A stretch of 64,000 nt of DNA from Haemonchus contortus (GCA_000469685.2 LS997564.1:33090296-33154295), one strand, 5' to 3'. Counted from the stretch's first letter, positions 11,530-25,441 are shown. Made by a program: numbers and translations. Notes: generated from the sequence alone by a model not told the origin.

Positions 11530-14500
11530 TTAACTAGCTACAATCCACCATCGAAAAGCGAGACACCATACCATGGCGATCCCCTCGTCAAAACTAACAA
11601 TGAGTCGACGAGTAGCTCGCTTTCTTTGTCTTTGTATTGTAAATGATGAGAGTCTGGACTCAAATAACTGAACAGGATACTGAGCGCGCTCAGCGATACA
11701 ACCAAGACGATTACATCCTGAATGCGCATTCCCATAGGAATTTTCCCATGCGTTCAGTACTTTAAAGGGCGTGGATTTTAGGCGGAACCGAAAACTTTAC
11801 GGATGCACCCTTTCCCAACACTTCTCAGCAAAGCTGAAATAAAAAAAAGAGAACTAAAGCAATCAAAAAGACAACCTCTTTCTTAACATTCGAAGAGCTC
11901 ATATCTTCCGTTGCAGTACGACTGTTGGCAAGATAGCCCAAAATATGCTGTCGAGCGATTTCACATCTTTTTGAGGACGTCGAAAATATTTCTATAGGGA
12001 ACTCCCCATTGTCCTTCTTTTCAGTGTGCAACTGAAAAACGACATTGTAAAGATCGAAGACTAGGTTTTCTTCAATTTCAAATGCATCGAAACCAAGTAC
12101 AAATATTTTTAGAACATCAGAATTGAAAATTGCTTTTTGAAAGCGTTACGAACTTCAATTTCAATTCTCGATAGACACCCGCAAAATTTGACCTACATAC
12201 ACGCGGAGTTTCTTGAAGGTACAGTCCACGACAAAAATGATCTCTGGAATTTCTCCCTGGAACGATTTTGTGACCCCGAAGGATAGCAAGGGAACGCTGT
12301 CGGCTCGAAAACGACCTATGTACGTAGAATGTAATAACAGCATCAAAGTCCTCTTAGTCGACGAGCACCCTCAAAGATGGACGAGTTCTCACGGCATTGA
12401 AGAAGCTATAGAAGTTGCACCATTCGCACACGTTGCACGCAGGCGGCTTACTGTAGCCAGCTGTACGCAATGGCACATACATTTAGATAGCTCGTCCGAA
12501 TACCACTTTCACGCAACTTTTGTAGTCCATTATCGCCCAACCCTTAATTTCACAATTTTTTTGAAACCTTAGAAATATATATCTGAATACGCCCCTTTTC
12601 GCGCTTTTTTCGCCACTGCTGCGCTATTCTAGAATTCCTTCCATTCTTCCTCTCAAGCCCCCACGTGATACCCCACAATTATCGTAAACTGCGCCTGTAA
12701 TGCTGCATTACCTACATATCGTGTAGTAGTGAACCTTATATTACCTATCGATTCTGAAGGACTAGCTTTGTCTGGTCCAGGCATAAGTCTACAACTTCAG
12801 TTTCTCTGTAACTAGACTACTCGACCTGTCTCGCAGGCGCAAAATTTGTTCTAAGCGTTTCCCATTGTGAAGTAAGCAAAACGCAAGCGTAGAGACTTAA
12901 CTCAGTGAATTTGGAGAGAAGTTTCGAAGAATGTCGTACGTTTTTCTTGTAATTAGCTCAATCACAAAACTTCCACAAAATGGCAGCTGAGTAAAGGATC
13001 GTATACTGATTTAGTGACTATTTCCAGACGAAGTGATCTCTCAAGCATGAGTGAATGCGATAATACCCAGTTAGGGTAACCATGAGAGTAGCTCGTCAAT
13101 TCGAGACCGAGGTGGCTTAGTGGCAAACGGCGCACTACCACACACTAGACTCGTCTGGAAGGATAAAAGCACCGCACCGACTTGTTTAGTGGCTGGCCAC
13201 CTATATCACTGTATAAGCCAAACATGGATTCGAACCGTCATTACGACTCCAAATGAAAATCAAATGTCGGAATACATTCGGCATCAAAAAAAAAAAACGG
13301 GATTGATCACACCGAAACTTTATCCTTAGTCAGATGATTTTCGGAATACCTTGACGGGCTGGGTTACCTAGTTGATACCACATCATCAACCCCGCTTAGC
13401 TATAAAACGACCGGCTTACAAAACTCCAGTGGAAAACCCGAATTTGCTTATTTCGACTGATTTCAAGAATTATTTGAGCAAGCGCTGTATTCGCCAATTT
13501 TAAGTGAAAAGCAGTCAGAATTGCTCAGTTAAGAAATCAAGTGATCAATGATAAAACTTATTCTTGTTCTTTTTGTGATCAATCATACTTGCAGTCTCTG
13601 TTTGACCTAATCTGCTAAAATGGCCTCAAACCACACGACTTTTCTATCAATTCCTTCCCTTAGACCAATTGTCATATAAGAAATGGGTTTAAATATCAAA
13701 ACTCACCACAATTGTACAACCGGTGACCTGTTCAATACGTCGCTTGTTGGTTCCACGGGTCCCGATGAGACGAGGAGCATCAGCCAAGTTGACAAAGAAC
13801 TTTATACTTCTACGGTGGGACTCTTCGACAATAGTTTTACGCTGGTCCTCAATTAGTACAGCTGTCGAAAGTGTTGACGATTCCGATTCAGGCGACAGCC
13901 GACTTGAACCATTCGCTACAGAGTTGTAGGAACATGACTGGTAGATGGAGTTCCCTCGACCACTCTGAAATAGACGAAAATTTTGTGCAGGTGCGCATTA
14001 TTCGATGATTTTGTACACCAACCCTGATTGAAAATGGCATGTCAACTAACCGTTGACGAATGGGAAATGGTGTGTTCGGAAGGCAGAAGATCTATCCCTG
14101 TCGGAAGCGGAGGAGGTGGACGAGATGTATCGGGATTCTAAGAAAACAAATAGTTTCCCAATCAACCGTGACCAGAAATCTTTTGCAGTCAGATTCTAGG
14201 AGAGTTTTAATATCTGACACCGATCGCAAGGGATGCGTACTAAGCATACGACGATTAATACCGCTTTGGAAAATCATATCTGCTCATTCCAACCATTTCG
14301 TTCGCATTACTGATAGAAACATGAAGTTCCTACTAGAGTAGCACTATGGTTGCTTCCCTCGCACCTCATGATCGTAACAGGTGTGGCGGCAATGAGGTGA
14401 CGGTGACCACTTATACTGGAAATTGATAAACCATCATTAAGAACAATTACCCAATCTACATCGCCTGCTTTCTTCTCCGGCATTATTGTGTCGTCAAGAG

Positions 14501-16819
14501 TACATGGAACCTGGTTGTTGTCTGAAATCAAGTGAGAGATTACTCAATGATTCTAACATTTTTACAGTCAAAAGAAAGAGGGTGGATATGATCCTGGAGG
14601 ACATTCACGCACTCCATCAGTTCACATTACAGGCTGGGCACCAATAAGGAGTCAAAAGACTTCAAGGATCAATTGATGATCCCTTCATGAAGCTACATAA
14701 AACAACTCATTACTCGAATCGCAATCGAGTCCAAGCGCTGACGGAGGCCTTGTCCTTGGTTCACCCAGACCTTGCTCAACAAATATCCTCTTGATAGCCA
14801 TGTGACCTTCTATTACACTTTCTACACTGCCGAATAAACAAATACGACCTCCATGGTCCATCTGGAAACAAAAAAAAAATAAAATTCAAAGTATAAGTAT
14901 CTGTAGGCACGGAAAGCTCTAGAAACGTCCGGAAAACACGCGGTCACCGTAAACTTACAATTCCAGATTAGTCCAGTAAATTGGCAACTAATTTTGTTAT
15001 AACAGTTGGTCGTAGAGACCAAAAATAAAACTTTTCTACCGGCCCATGCAAAAATTGCACCAGGGAAATCATTGGAATGACTAGCACTGTATGAGACAAG
15101 AGATCCAACATGAGTCTTATTTTTTCAACCTGAAATGATTCCTATCCAAATCATTTTAACACAATTTCAGTATCAACAACTTCCAGTCAAAAAGATCTGA
15201 TAAAATACGTGATGAGAATTTCACAGGAATCACTTCTTTCATGACATGACTCACTTCTACCATTCATACATACCTGCTCGACAGACTGAACGAGCAAATT
15301 TTCAAAGCAAGTCAAATATAGCGCTGCATGCAAGACGCGAAAAAGGACGATAACCCTTCGATGGAAATTAACGAATTATCGTTTTGGTACGTAAAAAAGT
15401 ACACGAAATAATAACATAAAAATTTAACACCAACAACTCACAAGAATATCACAAAGTCCAGCACTTCGCAATACTGCCAGTTTAGTTTCGTGTAGTAGAG
15501 CGTACTGCAGTGCAGTGAGGTAGAGCACTTGTGATGCCGTGCAGCGCGCATTCAGAGATGAAAGTCGCAAAGACCTTCAACATCGAGCTCAGTTTTAAAA
15601 ACCGGCACACTCGGTAGCTACCGAAGCAATTCGTCTCGTCTTGTGGGTCTCGAAAGAGCATTTTTCTATTGGAATTCAACCTGAAAGTGTGGTCTCCTAT
15701 GAGCGCAGCTCACTAGAAACCACTAATCTTCGGCATGACTTATTTCAAGAAAGCAGTGTGAACTTGCGAAACATAACGATCAGGCATGGCCACACGAACG
15801 TCATTAGAACACACTTTCACATAGAGGGAAATTTTTAAGAAGAAAATTGTAATTGAAAGAAGGAACGACAAGAAGGAAGTTGTAATTGTAAGATAACCAA
15901 TTGATCGAAAAAATTAAAAGGTAGATCATACTTGCTGAATTCCACGTCGTGGTAAAGTTTTCTAAGCGACATCTCTATAGGTTTTACAGGAACATCTGGC
16001 AGATGGGTTATTCCAAATCCACCTGGCTCCAACTTTATTTCAACGTTAGAAGTGTCCTCGTGCAAGAGTATTTCGTGCATTCCAATACGTCCTGGGAAAT
16101 TCAGCATTACCACTCATGCACGGCTTCAAATATGTCTGTACTCTGTGGGATAAATGATAGTTCCCGAAAGAGAAGTTGCAACAACCGAAAACCCGTACAA
16201 GAAGGCATTCTCTTATTGTAAAAGACAACTAATATCGAAATATATTGATTCGTTCTTAATTACTATCTCATTGTTCTTAGTGACTATCGTAAAGTGTCAA
16301 GCAGTCATGAACGCGCAGAAATTAAAAACCCAAAATGTGGGCTTTGCAGACTTGCAGATGGTTGTTCCACTGTATATAGACAGCTAGCTAGAAGTTCGCC
16401 AGGAAAGACGCCACTCTGATTCCTACTATTCGAACAGCACCACATACACAGTGGAAAACATCAAGGCAGGTGCCTCATTTGAACTCTTTTGGTTGAGGGA
16501 TTCGTTTCTATGACATTATCATTATCTTTGATGGATTTCTTTCCCTAGGAATCATGATTAAGCACTAGAGACAAAAACGAAACTTCATGAAAAAGAACTA
16601 AAACACTGTACAAAAATTACCTGAAAGGAACTCAATGAAGTCTTCGGAGGCCTCGAAGAACGTGTAAACCGGCGTAGGTTTTGTATCAGCGCTCGAAAGC
16701 ACAGTTGACTCTAAACACACTGGTTCAAAGCAATTTAAACGAAAAAGTTCATGAGGCTTAGCAAGCTTATTTTGATAGTCCTCCAATGCCTCATAGGTAT
16801 CTTCCTCAGCGTATGGCAT
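11530..16819 (-). CDS. KH-domain protein with helical N-terminal half, mextli/MXT-1-like
   Basis: The model starts at ATG 16819. Exons are 16621-16819, 15932-16091, 15442-15574, 15274-about 15355, 15040-15129, 14714-14861, 14451-14521, 14051-14137, 13707-13964 and 11876-12031, with a possible last exon at 11530-11667. All joins agree in phase except the one into exon 4, whose border is unclear. Exons 3-5 are helical with heptad-like Leu spacing (ASQVLYLTALQYALLH; VEKIRLMLDLLSHTVL), as in MIF4G/HEAT-like folds. Exon 9 carries a KH core: FFVNLADAPRLIGTRGTNKR, with GTRG as the GXXG loop, and exon 10 supplies the last helix (SKRCEIARQHI). A second KH tail-like strand (GRICLFGSVESV) is in exon 6. 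An N-terminal MIF4G-like region plus a KH domain is the layout of mextli, an eIF4E-binding translation factor; that identity is an inference. The introns hold a MITE (12216-12697) and a SINE (13106-13326). Confidence 0.65.
12216..12697. mobile_element. MITE, family with TIR AAGGYACAGTYYACGA
   Basis: The left end AAGGTACAGTCCACGA starts at 12216. The right end TCGTAAACTGCGCCT (12682-12696) is its inverted partner. The internal block around 12395-12482 is repeated in reverse at about 57950-58040. Related ends occur at 62547-63050, 50600-51127 and 55989-56003. It sits in the intron between exons 9 and 10 of the KH gene. Confidence 0.6.
13106..13326 (+). repeat. tRNA-derived SINE, internally deleted
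   Basis: A box A-like start (GAGGTGGCTTAGTGG) at about 13109 is followed directly by the SINE body (CTCGTCTGGAAGGATAAAAG), so the box B part has been lost. The 3' tail ends in ACTTTATCCTTA. It lies in the same intron of the KH gene as the MITE. Confidence 0.65.
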
Positions 16820-19800
16820 GAGACCAACGGACGGTATATTCGGAGAGGTTTAGAGGTTGTGGGGCCGAAGTGAACTGGCGCAGTGATGCTACGCCGATTT
16901 CCTGCTTGTCTTCGCGCTCCTAATGAAAAAGCTCTCGGAATGTCTGATGAAGACAGGCTGGCATCCCTCTATAGAACTCCATGGGCAGGATCATTCAAGT
17001 AAGAAAACCATTAAGAGTGATCAACAACAATCGATATATCGAATAAGGTTTTTGCTGTCCAAATTACAACGTCTCCAACCAAAAATACCGGTTACTGTCA
17101 TGGCGAGAAAACGCAGAAGTGCACAGATAGGTGTGGTCGTACTTTGGCGGCTGCAGCATTCACCGCGCAAGTAACTTTGAAAAAAATTACAGACTTCCAA
17201 AAAAGCTTTCGTTCCAGACTAATTCTGAATAAACATAGAAAACACCCACGTGGACACGGAAAATTTTTACCTTGTCAGCTTTTAGTCTGAACTAAGAAAC
17301 ATTCCAACCGTGAGATATTGAAAGTTTTGTGGACTAGACAAAATATCGAGCAGATTTATCTCCCATAACTGACTTACTAGGAGTCTAACACACCTCTGAA
17401 ATGACACTTCTTTTCCAAACCGACCTCAGGCTTCCCGATTGACCGCTAGTTGTACAAGTTTTCATGGAGGAGACAAACACTGACTAGATTTTTCACAATA
17501 CCTCAAATATAATAAATATCAGGAAGGAAGGCATCAAAAGAGTTTTACGCTATTAGCACTAAAGAAACCCTGGCACTGGTACAGAACTAGTAAAAGACCA
17601 TAGTGACAGCAGAAAACTCAAAACGAACAAATGGCTGCGCCCAGTTGATGTAGGGGGGTCTGTACCACTCGAGTATCGACAAAAAAAGGATCAGGAAACG
17701 ACAAGTATCGATTAAAGAAGTCGGAAAACAAAAAAATCCCGATCTACCTGAACGACTCGTGGAAATGCCTGACCTTATGGGCTGTTCCTTTCCTCACAGT
17801 CACGCGGTAAATCTCTTGTGAATATCAGATTTAAAGAGTAGACATTAAACAATTTATTCATTCATTTATTTATTTATTTACAAAAGTTTACGAATTAGTT
17901 ATTCTTACTACACAACAATCCATCGAAGTAATCAGCATACTGAAAGATCGGCTTTCCCAGCGAAAAGCATATAAACGAAACTGTGGACCGTTCGGTAGGA
18001 GTTTTGAAGTGAAAGGAAAGGCAGAACTTGAACAGTGGGGGGGGGGGGTGGGGAAGGAAAAATATCAGTCCGGAATTAGATCAAAGAGCACAACAGGAGG
18101 ACTGAATTCCGGGAAATAGCCGAAATCACCGGTTAAAGCGAACTAGAACTGAAAAGGAAAGCAATCCGCGTCAAACAGATAGCAAAAATTTCGGCAAAGA
18201 GTTTGGAGCAGGATTTTACTCTGAAAAGGCCAGTTGTGTACACATTCATATTACACAAAACTTCCTTCAATCTATCTGCCCCACGTCTTACAAACTTCGC
18301 AGCCACCCCCCCCCCCCCCCCCCCCCCCCCCTCCAATGAGACTACAGACCATAGTAAAGTAACCATACCTGATAAGGAACCGTACATCAGAGTCGCAGGA
18401 AGCAGTAACGAGTGGTGGAAAACGAAGCAGCAAGACTCAGCGACTTGACGTCGACCCGTGGAGCTAGGCAACTCGACCGGAAAAGCGGCTATTCCCACGT
18501 TTTTATGGAACCCACCGAAAAAGTGACGTTGCAAATTCCCTCCGAACTTCTCGGTCCGCAAACAGTGAACTTCACGCGCAAATGCAGAAACCGATACAAC
18601 TGCCTTCAATTGGGCCAATGTATCCATACCTCTAGTAGTAGTGCGAGTGCACTCGATGATGATAGAAAGACAATTGTACTAAACGAGTACTAGATGCGCC
18701 CTGAACCGGTGTCTAATCGTGAATTTCGAAGATTGGGAACTGACGGCTGAGGTATTTTTAAAGGAATGGCGATATCGTTAAAAGCAAGCTCTTGACATCG
18801 TTAGAATTCGTGAAGGGTTCGTCTCCCATCGAGCTCGAATATCTAATTGCCTGCTTACCTCGTTTATTTTAAGGTTTCGCTCCGAATTCCTTCTAGCGGA
18901 CGTTGCAGAACTTTTGTATCAGGTCTGCGGCATTTTTGAACCAAATATCTACCCGCAGCCCATGTACTTGAGCATTCAATAGCAGCGATTTTGTTTTTTC
19001 AACCACGCTTTGTTAATGGGAGCGTTCATAGTGCCGGCGTCGGGCGGCGTAGTCAGCGCTGGCTGCCAGGTAATACCTCACTCGTCGATGGAGGGTGCAG
19101 TTTTACAGGTTATGGATAAAGGGGGGCTGATTCCGATGTGGAAATCTTAATTTTCGTTTTGTAGTAGGGAGGTGAGGTTTACTTTTGCGAGTAGGTATCG
19201 AAGCATGACAAAGGGTTTTTTTCTAAGAAAAGGAAAACTTGCGCTTGCAAGTTCCGCATGAGATCGTTGCCGTCTGTCACTGTCTGAGTGTCTCTCACTC
19301 GAGCATACTATTCGTAAGCATCCTAACACCGACGCCGACGTTAGCGTCGTACCACAAGATGGCTTCCTTCCCTTTTCAGCATTTTACCTTATTAGAACCT
19401 CCATATCCATTGTATATGGCCACACAGTAACAGAAAAAAACCGATGCCATAAGGTGGATGTCCTGGTATTTCTTCGCTGTTATGGAAATCAGGAAGCAGG
19501 CATCCTTCACACTTCACCTTCTTGCGCTCACAAATCAAGACGATAACTAGTGTACACCTAAATTACAGAGTCGCAGACCATCAACTTACACTCTCCAATT
19601 TTTGCAGTTTTGCGTAACTGCATTAGGGTTGACTGGTCTCTTGCCGAATGACTGAGAACTTGGATTATCCGCTTAGCATTCACCTTGGAAAGCGGTTCAG
19701 CATGAATCATTGAAAAAAATGCAATCAAATATTTATTGTTACCTCAATTTATTCAGCATCAAATCGTCAGTAAAGTACTTTTATGCTTTGGTAGATTTCG

Positions 19801-20991
19801 AGCTTGAAGAAAGTCAGTCGTTATTTCAATAATACCCGCTAAGAAAACCACATACACGTAAGTATAAAAACATGCGAACACTTCAGAATGAACGAGGCTG
19901 ATGGAAAAGAAACAGCAACTTCTCCGTGAATGTGGGTGAAGATGTGTTGCTAGCATTTTTATAATCAGTGCATTGTACTGCGTAGGGCATGCTTACCCTC
20001 GATTAGACCTCACAAAGTCCGATTGTCTTCCATAATCCTAGAAAATAAGATTCGATTTCGGAAGTCCAGACACACGCGAGTCGGCAACCTTTGAGCTCTG
20101 GATTTTGGTTCGGTATGGCATCAATGAACTTTGGACTTTGGTCTAGTCCAGCAATCTCTGAATTTTGGGCTCGTGGTTGTTGACCCTTGCCTGATGATTT
20201 TTCGTAGTTATATTTACCGTAAGCCCTCGTGGCCAAAGAGTCCTACCAGCTACCTGTCAGTGTTCATTCAGTAGCTTACTGTAACAGTAAACAAACTCGG
20301 CATTTTTTATAGCGACGTCTTCGAACAATATCAACGAAAAACAACATGACAGAGTTACAAAAAAAAAATCGATTTTTAAAATATTGCAAAGAGATATGAG
20401 AATGTCAATATTACCAGTAAGCAGTGTGGCATACACAAAAGAGAGTTAAAATCTGAGAATGCTCACAGTAAAGTCTAAAAAGCAGCGCTGATTAGGTAAC
20501 AAAAACGGTAACAAAAATCACAAGCCCGACATGCGTTTAATGGCATGAATCGTTAAAAAAGAGCTCGATCTACTGGCTAGAACAGACATTTGTTTGTTTT
20601 TCTATGGGCATTGATTTTATGCGCGTATAATCGATAATTCAATTCCATGAAAACACGCTATACACAACCTAACACTGCAACAGCCTGATCTACTGATATG
20701 TTGTGAAAAGTGATTTGAGAGTAGGGGCGAACCATTGGCAGGATTAAAATTAAGCGATGACCGGGAAAGTATGGGTACGAAAAAAAATTATAAGTTTTGG
20801 GTTATGTGTCATTACTATCGCTTACTAGTTATCCCACTGCATGAAATGAAGATTGCGAAGAATGACTAAAAGAAAGCAGGAATGACGACAAAAAATGAAT
20901 GGCGTTTGTGTGTTCTACCACGCCTTTCGCGGGTTCTCCCTGCGTTCGTTTTTACTATTTTAGTATTCACTTTTATTGGGATACGTTAAAG
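16820..20991. other. no gene recognised; long poly-C and poly-G tracts
   Basis: A run of 26 C lies at 18306-18331 and a 12-base G run at 18037-18048. The long minus-strand open frame at 18133-18627 is held open by the homopolymer (it codes poly-Gly) and is not believable as a gene. A TTTATTTATTTATT microsatellite lies near 17865. No exon chain found. Confidence 0.45.
18306..18331. repeat. 26-base poly-C tract
   Basis: An uninterrupted run of C on the plus strand. On the other strand it is a poly-G tract able to form a quadruplex. Its length is likely to vary between individuals and assemblies. Confidence 0.9.
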
Positions 20992-21262
20992 CGGAGGTGG
21001 TGTAATGGCGAAAGACGCACTATCTCCACGCATGGTGAAGGGTTCGATCCCCGGATCGACATCCGCTTAAGCCAACCAAGCCTTCCATCCCTCCGGAATC
21101 GGCCAATCGGTACCAGACTCGTCTGGGAGGATAAAAGCGCTGTCCCGTACGTGACTACCGCAAGTCATTGTATAGGTCATACGCAAGATTACGACACTAC
21201 AATTCTGAATGGAAGTTGAATGCGTGGGAGCATCCCCGACGGGATTGATAGACGCCCAAGGA
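20992..21262 (+). repeat. tRNA-derived SINE, best preserved copy
   Basis: The head shows a pol III box A (GTGGTGTAATGG at 20997-21008) and box B (GGTTCGATCCC at 21041-21051), about 33 bases apart. The body has the shared words GCCAACCAAG, CAGACTCGTCTGGGAGG and GCAAGTCATTGTATAGG. The 3' part ends near GGGATTGATAGACGCCC. The head is tRNA-like but is not a functional tRNA: no acceptor stem closes. Confidence 0.8.
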
Positions 21263-23554
21263 CCTACCCTTTTATCTTATATCAGCGAATAGTTACGTTA
21301 GGCTCAATCAACGATTTGGGATTGCCGAACTCATATTCCTTCTCTCATAAGATGGAGAAGTTGTGTAACGATCCCAGTCATAGCTATGCTAGCGGCACCA
21401 TTTGGTCATACCTTATTTCCAACGATAGTTCATGTTTTGCGAAAGAAGTACTCAAGTCGAGGTGGTTCCAGGGTGAGCTTACGATTACCACATTGAAAAT
21501 TCATAAGTCAGAACAAAAAGAGAGGCTGATTCAGGATCCACTCTAGGTTCACATGTACCGGTATCAGAACAACCATTATTACCTTCCGCTTATAGATTTC
21601 CGATTTTTCCCTGCAATTTGGACTGTCATTCTACTTCGCTCAGTGTCCCACCGGTGGTAATGCTCGAGACAAGAACTCGTTTTGTTCTCTCATTACTAAT
21701 TAGAATCGTTCGATTGTCGTTGCTCTGCCGCTGAATCTTGCGCACGGCTTGGACCATCGTTCGATTGAAGTGAAGCTGCAGATGACAGCACAGACACTCA
21801 GCAACGCTGTAATAATTTAGTGAAAAAATGGATGTCCAAAAATCAAAATGATAGGCATACAAGAGCAATCAAAAAGAAGAAATGCCTTAAAATATGGTCA
21901 AGCTAGAATGGAGGTTAAGTAACGGGCGAAGGCGAGTAAGGAAGCAGCGGAAGAAGGGTTTTGTTCTGAGGCTGCTCTTGTTATTGGGAGCTTATAAGCA
22001 GCTCGAACCTGGCAACTTCGGGTCTGAACTGCAATCGCTTGCGGAGCCAGCCAATTGAGAAGTCATTATTTTGATAAGAGCACTCCGATTTAAAAAAGAA
22101 GGAATGGGGGTTAAAGAGGGGGTCCGGGAACTTCTCCCCTAACACGGCGTCGCACACGACGCACCCGCCGCCTATCGCAGGACTGCGATGGAAGACTGGA
22201 GCGCGCAATTTGTGAGGTGGGGAGTCCTTTAATTATTTGACTTCGCTGGTCCCTCTTTTCAATTCCGATGCGGTATTGATCGTCGTTTATAGAGGAGGAG
22301 TCATTTCAATTAATCAAGTCTAATAAACATGAAAACTAAAAAGAAACAGAAGAAAAAACGATAAAATCCAATAGAAAAGCAAGGCAGTCAAGGAAAAAAT
22401 TGCGTCCTATCGATTGGCGGGAGTACGGTAATTGCAGTGGCATTTGTCGCATGCCGCAAGGGAGAATGCCGCGATAGGGGAGAAGTTCCGTTACCCGTTA
22501 AAGAGGACATGGACACGGTCGAATCAGCCTTAGACTGCTTTATTACAGCTATTCAATTGCAAAACGAAAGTTATGCCGATCAGCTGTCTGCCGACGCAGG
22601 ACCAGAAAAATTTTTCAGAGCAGCTTGAACAGAAATGTGCCAAGGAAAAAATTGGAAAAGAGAATGGAGGGAGTTGAATTTGGAAGACCATGATCCTTCT
22701 ATCTGATCATGAAATTAGAAGATCGAACTCTGGAAAACCCCCTTTCCGCCTTTGTTAAGACAATATTCAATCAGTGGATCAAACTGAAGATGAAGACCCT
22801 GACTTATCCAGGGGCACCACACCTGGACAGGAGTGATCCGCGGGAGATGCGGATTCAATTCCTCTCAACCTTCCCTTATCAGTCGTAACGAATCAGGCAC
22901 TGATCTCGCTGCTTTCAAACGTACCTCCTATTCCCACACCGATGATGAATACGAAAGGCGATGAAGTTCCTGCCTTGAAAAGACTGGCACATTCAGTAAA
23001 ATCGGCCGTCCTCGAGTAGTTATAAATATGCCGAATCCTGAACAAAGTGCATTTTTTATGAAAAAAAATGGATTAAAACTTCTACTGGGAGGACAAAATC
23101 ACTCAGCTAGTTATCAGTCCACAGATCACAAAACGCAAACCTTTAAATTCGGTATATCACATCGGAAAATCGGTACTAGGTAGCTCGATTACCACAGATT
23201 TTTGAGAGCACACTGAGTCAGAACCAAAAACCAGAAGTGAAAAGGACAGTATTTTCTCGTTCTACATTCTTTCGTCCCCGTCCCTTGCCAAATACTGTCC
23301 CTGAACCCTTGAATGGGAATGTTCTGGCTAATTCTCAAACCATCTAATATAATATCCTTTCACAAATATGAGAGTTCAACAGAATAAGGATCCAACAAAG
23401 GAAAGGGGCTCAGATTTATCAAGAATCGATAGTAATGCTACAACACTGAAATGGCCTCGTAGATGCTCTCGATGAACGTCATAAGTGTAGAAGGTGAAGG
23501 TAAGTATTTGAATATTGAATGTATCGGTGAAATCCCAACATAAAATAAGCTTAC
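21263..23554. other. no gene recognised
   Basis: A plus-strand frame at 22437-22628 and the DNA after it to about 23000 read like weak coding sequence (Cys, Glu-rich), but stop codons break it and I cannot name it; a decayed retroelement is possible. Nothing else is supported. Confidence 0.35.
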
Positions 23555-25350
23555 CTCAAGTGATCATAAGAGGGCAACAGACAGAACATACTATAATCAC
23601 AGAAATGTCGGTTCTCTTCACACCACGCAACAGTTCCGATCTTCAGGAAGTCCCTGGAATAGAAAAACCCATATATGATTGGGTAATCTGACATATAATC
23701 AAACTAGATCGTTCTTAGTGAGGATACAAAAGCAAAAACGTTGCCGACGGTCTTCGGAAAACCGCTCCGTTTTATATGACTTTACTGATCTGTGGCATAG
23801 AAAAAACTCTGACTCTTAGAGAGGTGATCTGCTAGGTTGTCGCACCAAAAATAATACGGTAAGACATTAAATCTCGTCTAGAACGCCTGTTCCCGTTAGG
23901 AACGCCCACTGATGGGCGTGTCAAAACTCTCTGGGGTAGCGTCACCAGCTAGATTTCGTTTCAACCAGGGATATCACACTCATTCTCTTATGCAACTGCC
24001 AACATGTTCAGTAGCGAATGAAATTTTGTTCCAACGTTCCTTTCCATCGCCGTACCTTTCTATAGTACTAAAAATAAATTGCCTACTTCAATAATTTGGC
24101 TGCATTCTTGGAATTTCCGCCCCTGACACACTATTCAACATCAGCGGTCTCATGCTTGGACCCACTAAACATATACGATATCATGATGAACTGCTCCTTC
24201 AAGGCATCATCCAAGGAAGCAATCAGATCAAAATTTCCAAAAATTCCCAATTCCCAATTTTTTTAAAGCATTTGAAGAGATTTCGAGAGTAGCTCGAAAC
24301 AAGTGGAACTTGTCCAAATACTGTTCCACGCAATCTGGCAAAAAGAGGTCTCTACTACACAATGATACACGTGTCTGTAAATCCAAACCCTTTTTTAGCC
24401 AGAGTGCGCTTCCTCAATGATCGACCTCAACGATCATTACCGTGGATCAAAGCTCCGGGAATCGTACATTTTGCATTTTACATAGTAAGTTGGCTTCAAT
24501 AAATTATGTACGGCAGAAAGAAAACTTTGAATAGACTCACATCCAGCAAATCACACCACAAACTACGTAAGCGACTGTAGACGCCACTGATAGAAATAGA
24601 TGAACCATCAGAAGGCGGTCGTTGTTGGATATCCCAGCGATTACGCCTACCTAAAAAAGTAACGGTTTAACATACCGATTTCGGAAATCTCGTGCATTTT
24701 GCAAACGGATACAATGACGCTGCATCCAGGTTTTGATGACAACAAAAACTCATCGTTCCTATATCTAGCCTATACCAGCTGTTCATTTTGCGTGGTTCAT
24801 ACCATATTGGGCATACTCGTACTGTTAGAATCAATTGTGGTGTAACACCCACTGGTCCAGCTCTCTGGCAAGTTTGTCATCAACCAGTGGTCTCCAGAAA
24901 GTGAAGGCATGGACGTTTTGAGCCTTTGAGAGGGACTATTCAGCTCACACATTGCGAGGGCTAGCCAATGTCCGAGACTCAACATTCAGAGTCAAAGGAA
25001 ACTGGTCGCCAAAATTCCAATATTAAGGAACGGAAAAATTCACTGGTACCGGCGAAATTCGATTCAGGAAGGAACCCGCCCTCCTGAGCTTGGTCCAGAA
25101 TGTAAAAAATGAGAGAGGGGTGGGGGGACGGTGAGGCAAGGCAAGCCAGTTGGTTTCCAGTTTTCCAAGTTTCCGGTGGTTTACATTGACACCTATGTAT
25201 GTGCCTTTGACAAGTTGATACGTTTACCGATGAAAAATGAACTTACCAAGGAGTTTACCAAGGATATCGCTCCCGTCCACAAAGTAGCGTAATAGGAGAG
25301 AAAGGTATCTATATAGAGAGTCGAGATGACAGCGGCCGCCAAGAATACGA
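23555..25350 (-). CDS. small multi-pass membrane protein (partial), family unknown
   Basis: Three exons join in phase: 25247-about 25350 (acceptor TTTCCAG, or open to 25441), 24541-24650 (acceptor TTTTTTAG) and 23555-23653 (acceptor TTCCAG). The first two make two hydrophobic segments (VFLAAAVISTLYIDTFLSYY and VHLFLSVASTVAYVVCGVIC) joined by a short polar loop (ISNNDR). The third exon begins MDFLKIGTVAWCEENRHFC and has four cysteines, like an extracellular or lumenal loop. The pattern suggests a tetraspan or MARVEL-like protein, but no family signature is certain. N- and C-terminal exons are not resolved; a short C-terminal exon near 23480 is possible. Confidence 0.6.
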
Positions 25351-25441
25351 CTGGAAATTGTAGTTTGAAGGATGAACGACTAGTTCCAGGAATGGAAGCA
25401 CGAAAAGTTGAAACATTTACGTTCACTACAGATAGGAGCAA

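Noticed and set aside
18133..18627. 164-codon minus-strand open frame
   Set aside because: It is kept open by the 26-base C run (poly-Gly) and has no splice context or motif.
21041..21051. Box B-like GGTTCGATCCC suggesting a tRNA gene
   Set aside because: No acceptor or anticodon stem forms; it is the head of a SINE.
24667..24985. Open frames between the two membrane exons of the 23555-25350 gene
   Set aside because: The flanking exons join in phase directly, and these frames lack matching splice sites.
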